Positions 63,419 through 64,000 of a DNA stretch of 64,000 nucleotides are shown piece after piece. The DNA is taken from positions 62,001 through 126,000 of the forward strand of contig WGNO01000015.1 of assembly GCA_016124525.1 (NCBI GenBank). The letters are read 5' to 3'. The DNA is from Nostoc sp. RI_552 (GTDB lineage: Bacteria; Cyanobacteriota; Cyanobacteriia; Cyanobacteriales; Nostocaceae). Below the pieces are notes generated by a model. The model had not been told where the DNA came from and searched no databases. It saw only the letters and a program-made list of their open reading frames with translations. Numbering within the stretch: the first letter of the stretch is position 1; the number at the start of each line of letters is the position of its first letter. Made by a program: the position numbers and the translations under genes.

Positions 63419-63965
63419 ACTACCGGAAGTCAAGCTGATTTCCCCCACAGTGTATCATGACCAGAGAGGTTTCTTTCTGGAAACCTTTCAATGCGATCGC
63501 TATGCTGCTCAGGGTATCGGATCGCGGTTTGTCCAAGATAATTTATCTTATTCTAGGCGGGGAATTTTACGGGGTATGCACTTCCAGTATCCCCACCCCC
63601 AAGGTAAACTGGTATATGTGTTACAGGGAGAAGTCTTTGATGTAGCAGTAGATATGCGGGTAGGATCACCCACCTTTGGGCAATGGGTCGGTGAAATAAT
63701 CTCAGCGTCAAACAAGCGTCAGTTGTGGGTACCAGAGGGATTTGCCCACGGTTTTTGTGTGACTAGTGAATCGGCGTTATTTGCCTACAAATGTACCGAT
63801 TTTTACCACCGAGAAACGGAAGTAAGCCTGCGTTGGGATGACCCTGATGTGGGTATTACTTGGCCGATTAGCAACCCAGAACTTGCTGAGAAAGATGCCC
63901 AATCGCCCTATCTGGCTGAGATCGAATTGTCTCGATTACCCAAATATTCCCCAGAATTGTCATGA
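63399..63965 (+). CDS. rfbC: dTDP-4-dehydrorhamnose 3,5-epimerase, second copy
   Basis: 188 residues, complete. [32 protein letters not shown] with the active-site His, [29 protein letters not shown] and [24 protein letters not shown]. It differs throughout from the 41037 copy, so it is a separate lineage and not a recent duplicate. It is more like the standard RmlC. It follows the truncated rfbB and overlaps the next start (ATGA). Confidence 0.95.
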   Translation: MQVISTKLPEVKLISPTVYHDQRGFFLETFQCDRYAAQGIGSRFVQDNLSYSRRGILRGMHFQYPHPQGKLVYVLQGEVFDVAVDMRVGSPTFGQWVGEIISASNKRQLWVPEGFAHGFCVTSESALFAYKCTDFYHRETEVSLRWDDPDVGITWPISNPELAEKDAQSPYLAEIELSRLPKYSPELS

Positions 63966-64000
63966 ATCAGTCATGTGTTTCCGTGATCATCACCGGAGTT
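63962..64000 (+). CDS. Start of a further gene (cut by the window edge)
   Basis: ATG at 63962 overlaps the rfbC stop as ATGA and reads [13 protein letters not shown] before the edge. SVIITGV could open a GT2 or a Rossmann-type protein; too short to identify. Confidence 0.5.
   Translation, partial: MNQSCVSVIITGV

Overview
The window looks like a chromosome segment of a filamentous, probably Nostocales-type, cyanobacterium. The evidence is scattered GCGATCGC (HIP1) octamers, heptanucleotide repeats of the TTGACTG/CAGTCAA type, a CRISPR repeat ending in ATTGAAAC, a YS-type orthocaspase, a thylakoid-lumen type protein and cyanobacterial versions of typical housekeeping proteins. Genus cannot be fixed from the sequence alone. 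All similarity statements are by eye from family knowledge; no search was run.

Layout. 1-3.4 kb: the 5' part of a type III-B CRISPR cas10/cmr2 gene that runs off the left edge, followed by a decayed Tn3-family transposase. 3.9-12.7 kb: core genes prs, typA, gatD and murT (lipid II amidation, here separated by an unrecognised gene on the other strand), a thylakoid PSI-accumulation-factor-like protein, a conserved unknown and tRNA-Lys(CTT). 12.7-13.3 kb: a three-repeat CRISPR mini-array next to a diverged duplicate of the 3' end of nnr. 13.3-21.6 kb: nnr, a SPOR-like exported protein, mnmA, sat (TTG start), an orthocaspase with a Tyr/Ser pseudo-dyad, and mtnP. Much of this block has a top strand strikingly rich in C and A whichever way the genes point.

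21.7-64 kb is one very large surface-polysaccharide locus. A Wzc-type tyrosine kinase faces left; nearly everything else faces right. In order it has a WcaI-like glycosyltransferase, an ABC exporter (Wzm/Wzt), an FrhB-like Fe-S protein with a pyruvyl transferase, a nonulosonic (sialic-type) acid pair NeuA and a three-part CBS-NeuB-TIM-barrel fusion, WbsX-type proteins, a complete dTDP-rhamnose set (rfbB, rfbA, rfbC, rfbD), a hicAB toxin-antitoxin pair, several glycosyltransferases, a Wzy-like polymerase, a second exporter pair whose permease is broken, and a compact module of aminotransferase, LpxD-like acyltransferase, unknown protein, ketoacyl synthase III and acyl carrier protein. The last is the best candidate for an unusual pathway, building an ACP-derived acyl chain for an amino sugar.

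The locus is also a mosaic. Between intact genes lie fragments of GT2, GT4, gmd, rfbB, rfbD, WbsX, ATP-grasp and tnpB genes, a MITE inside a duplicated wbsX-rfbB junction, and at least three dispersed repeat families, one containing a hairpin with a compensatory base-pair change between copies. Long direct duplications (wzm at 27.5/53.8 kb, wbsX-rfbB at 38.3/62.4 kb) suggest repeated recombination and make deletion or exchange of the intervening genes plausible.
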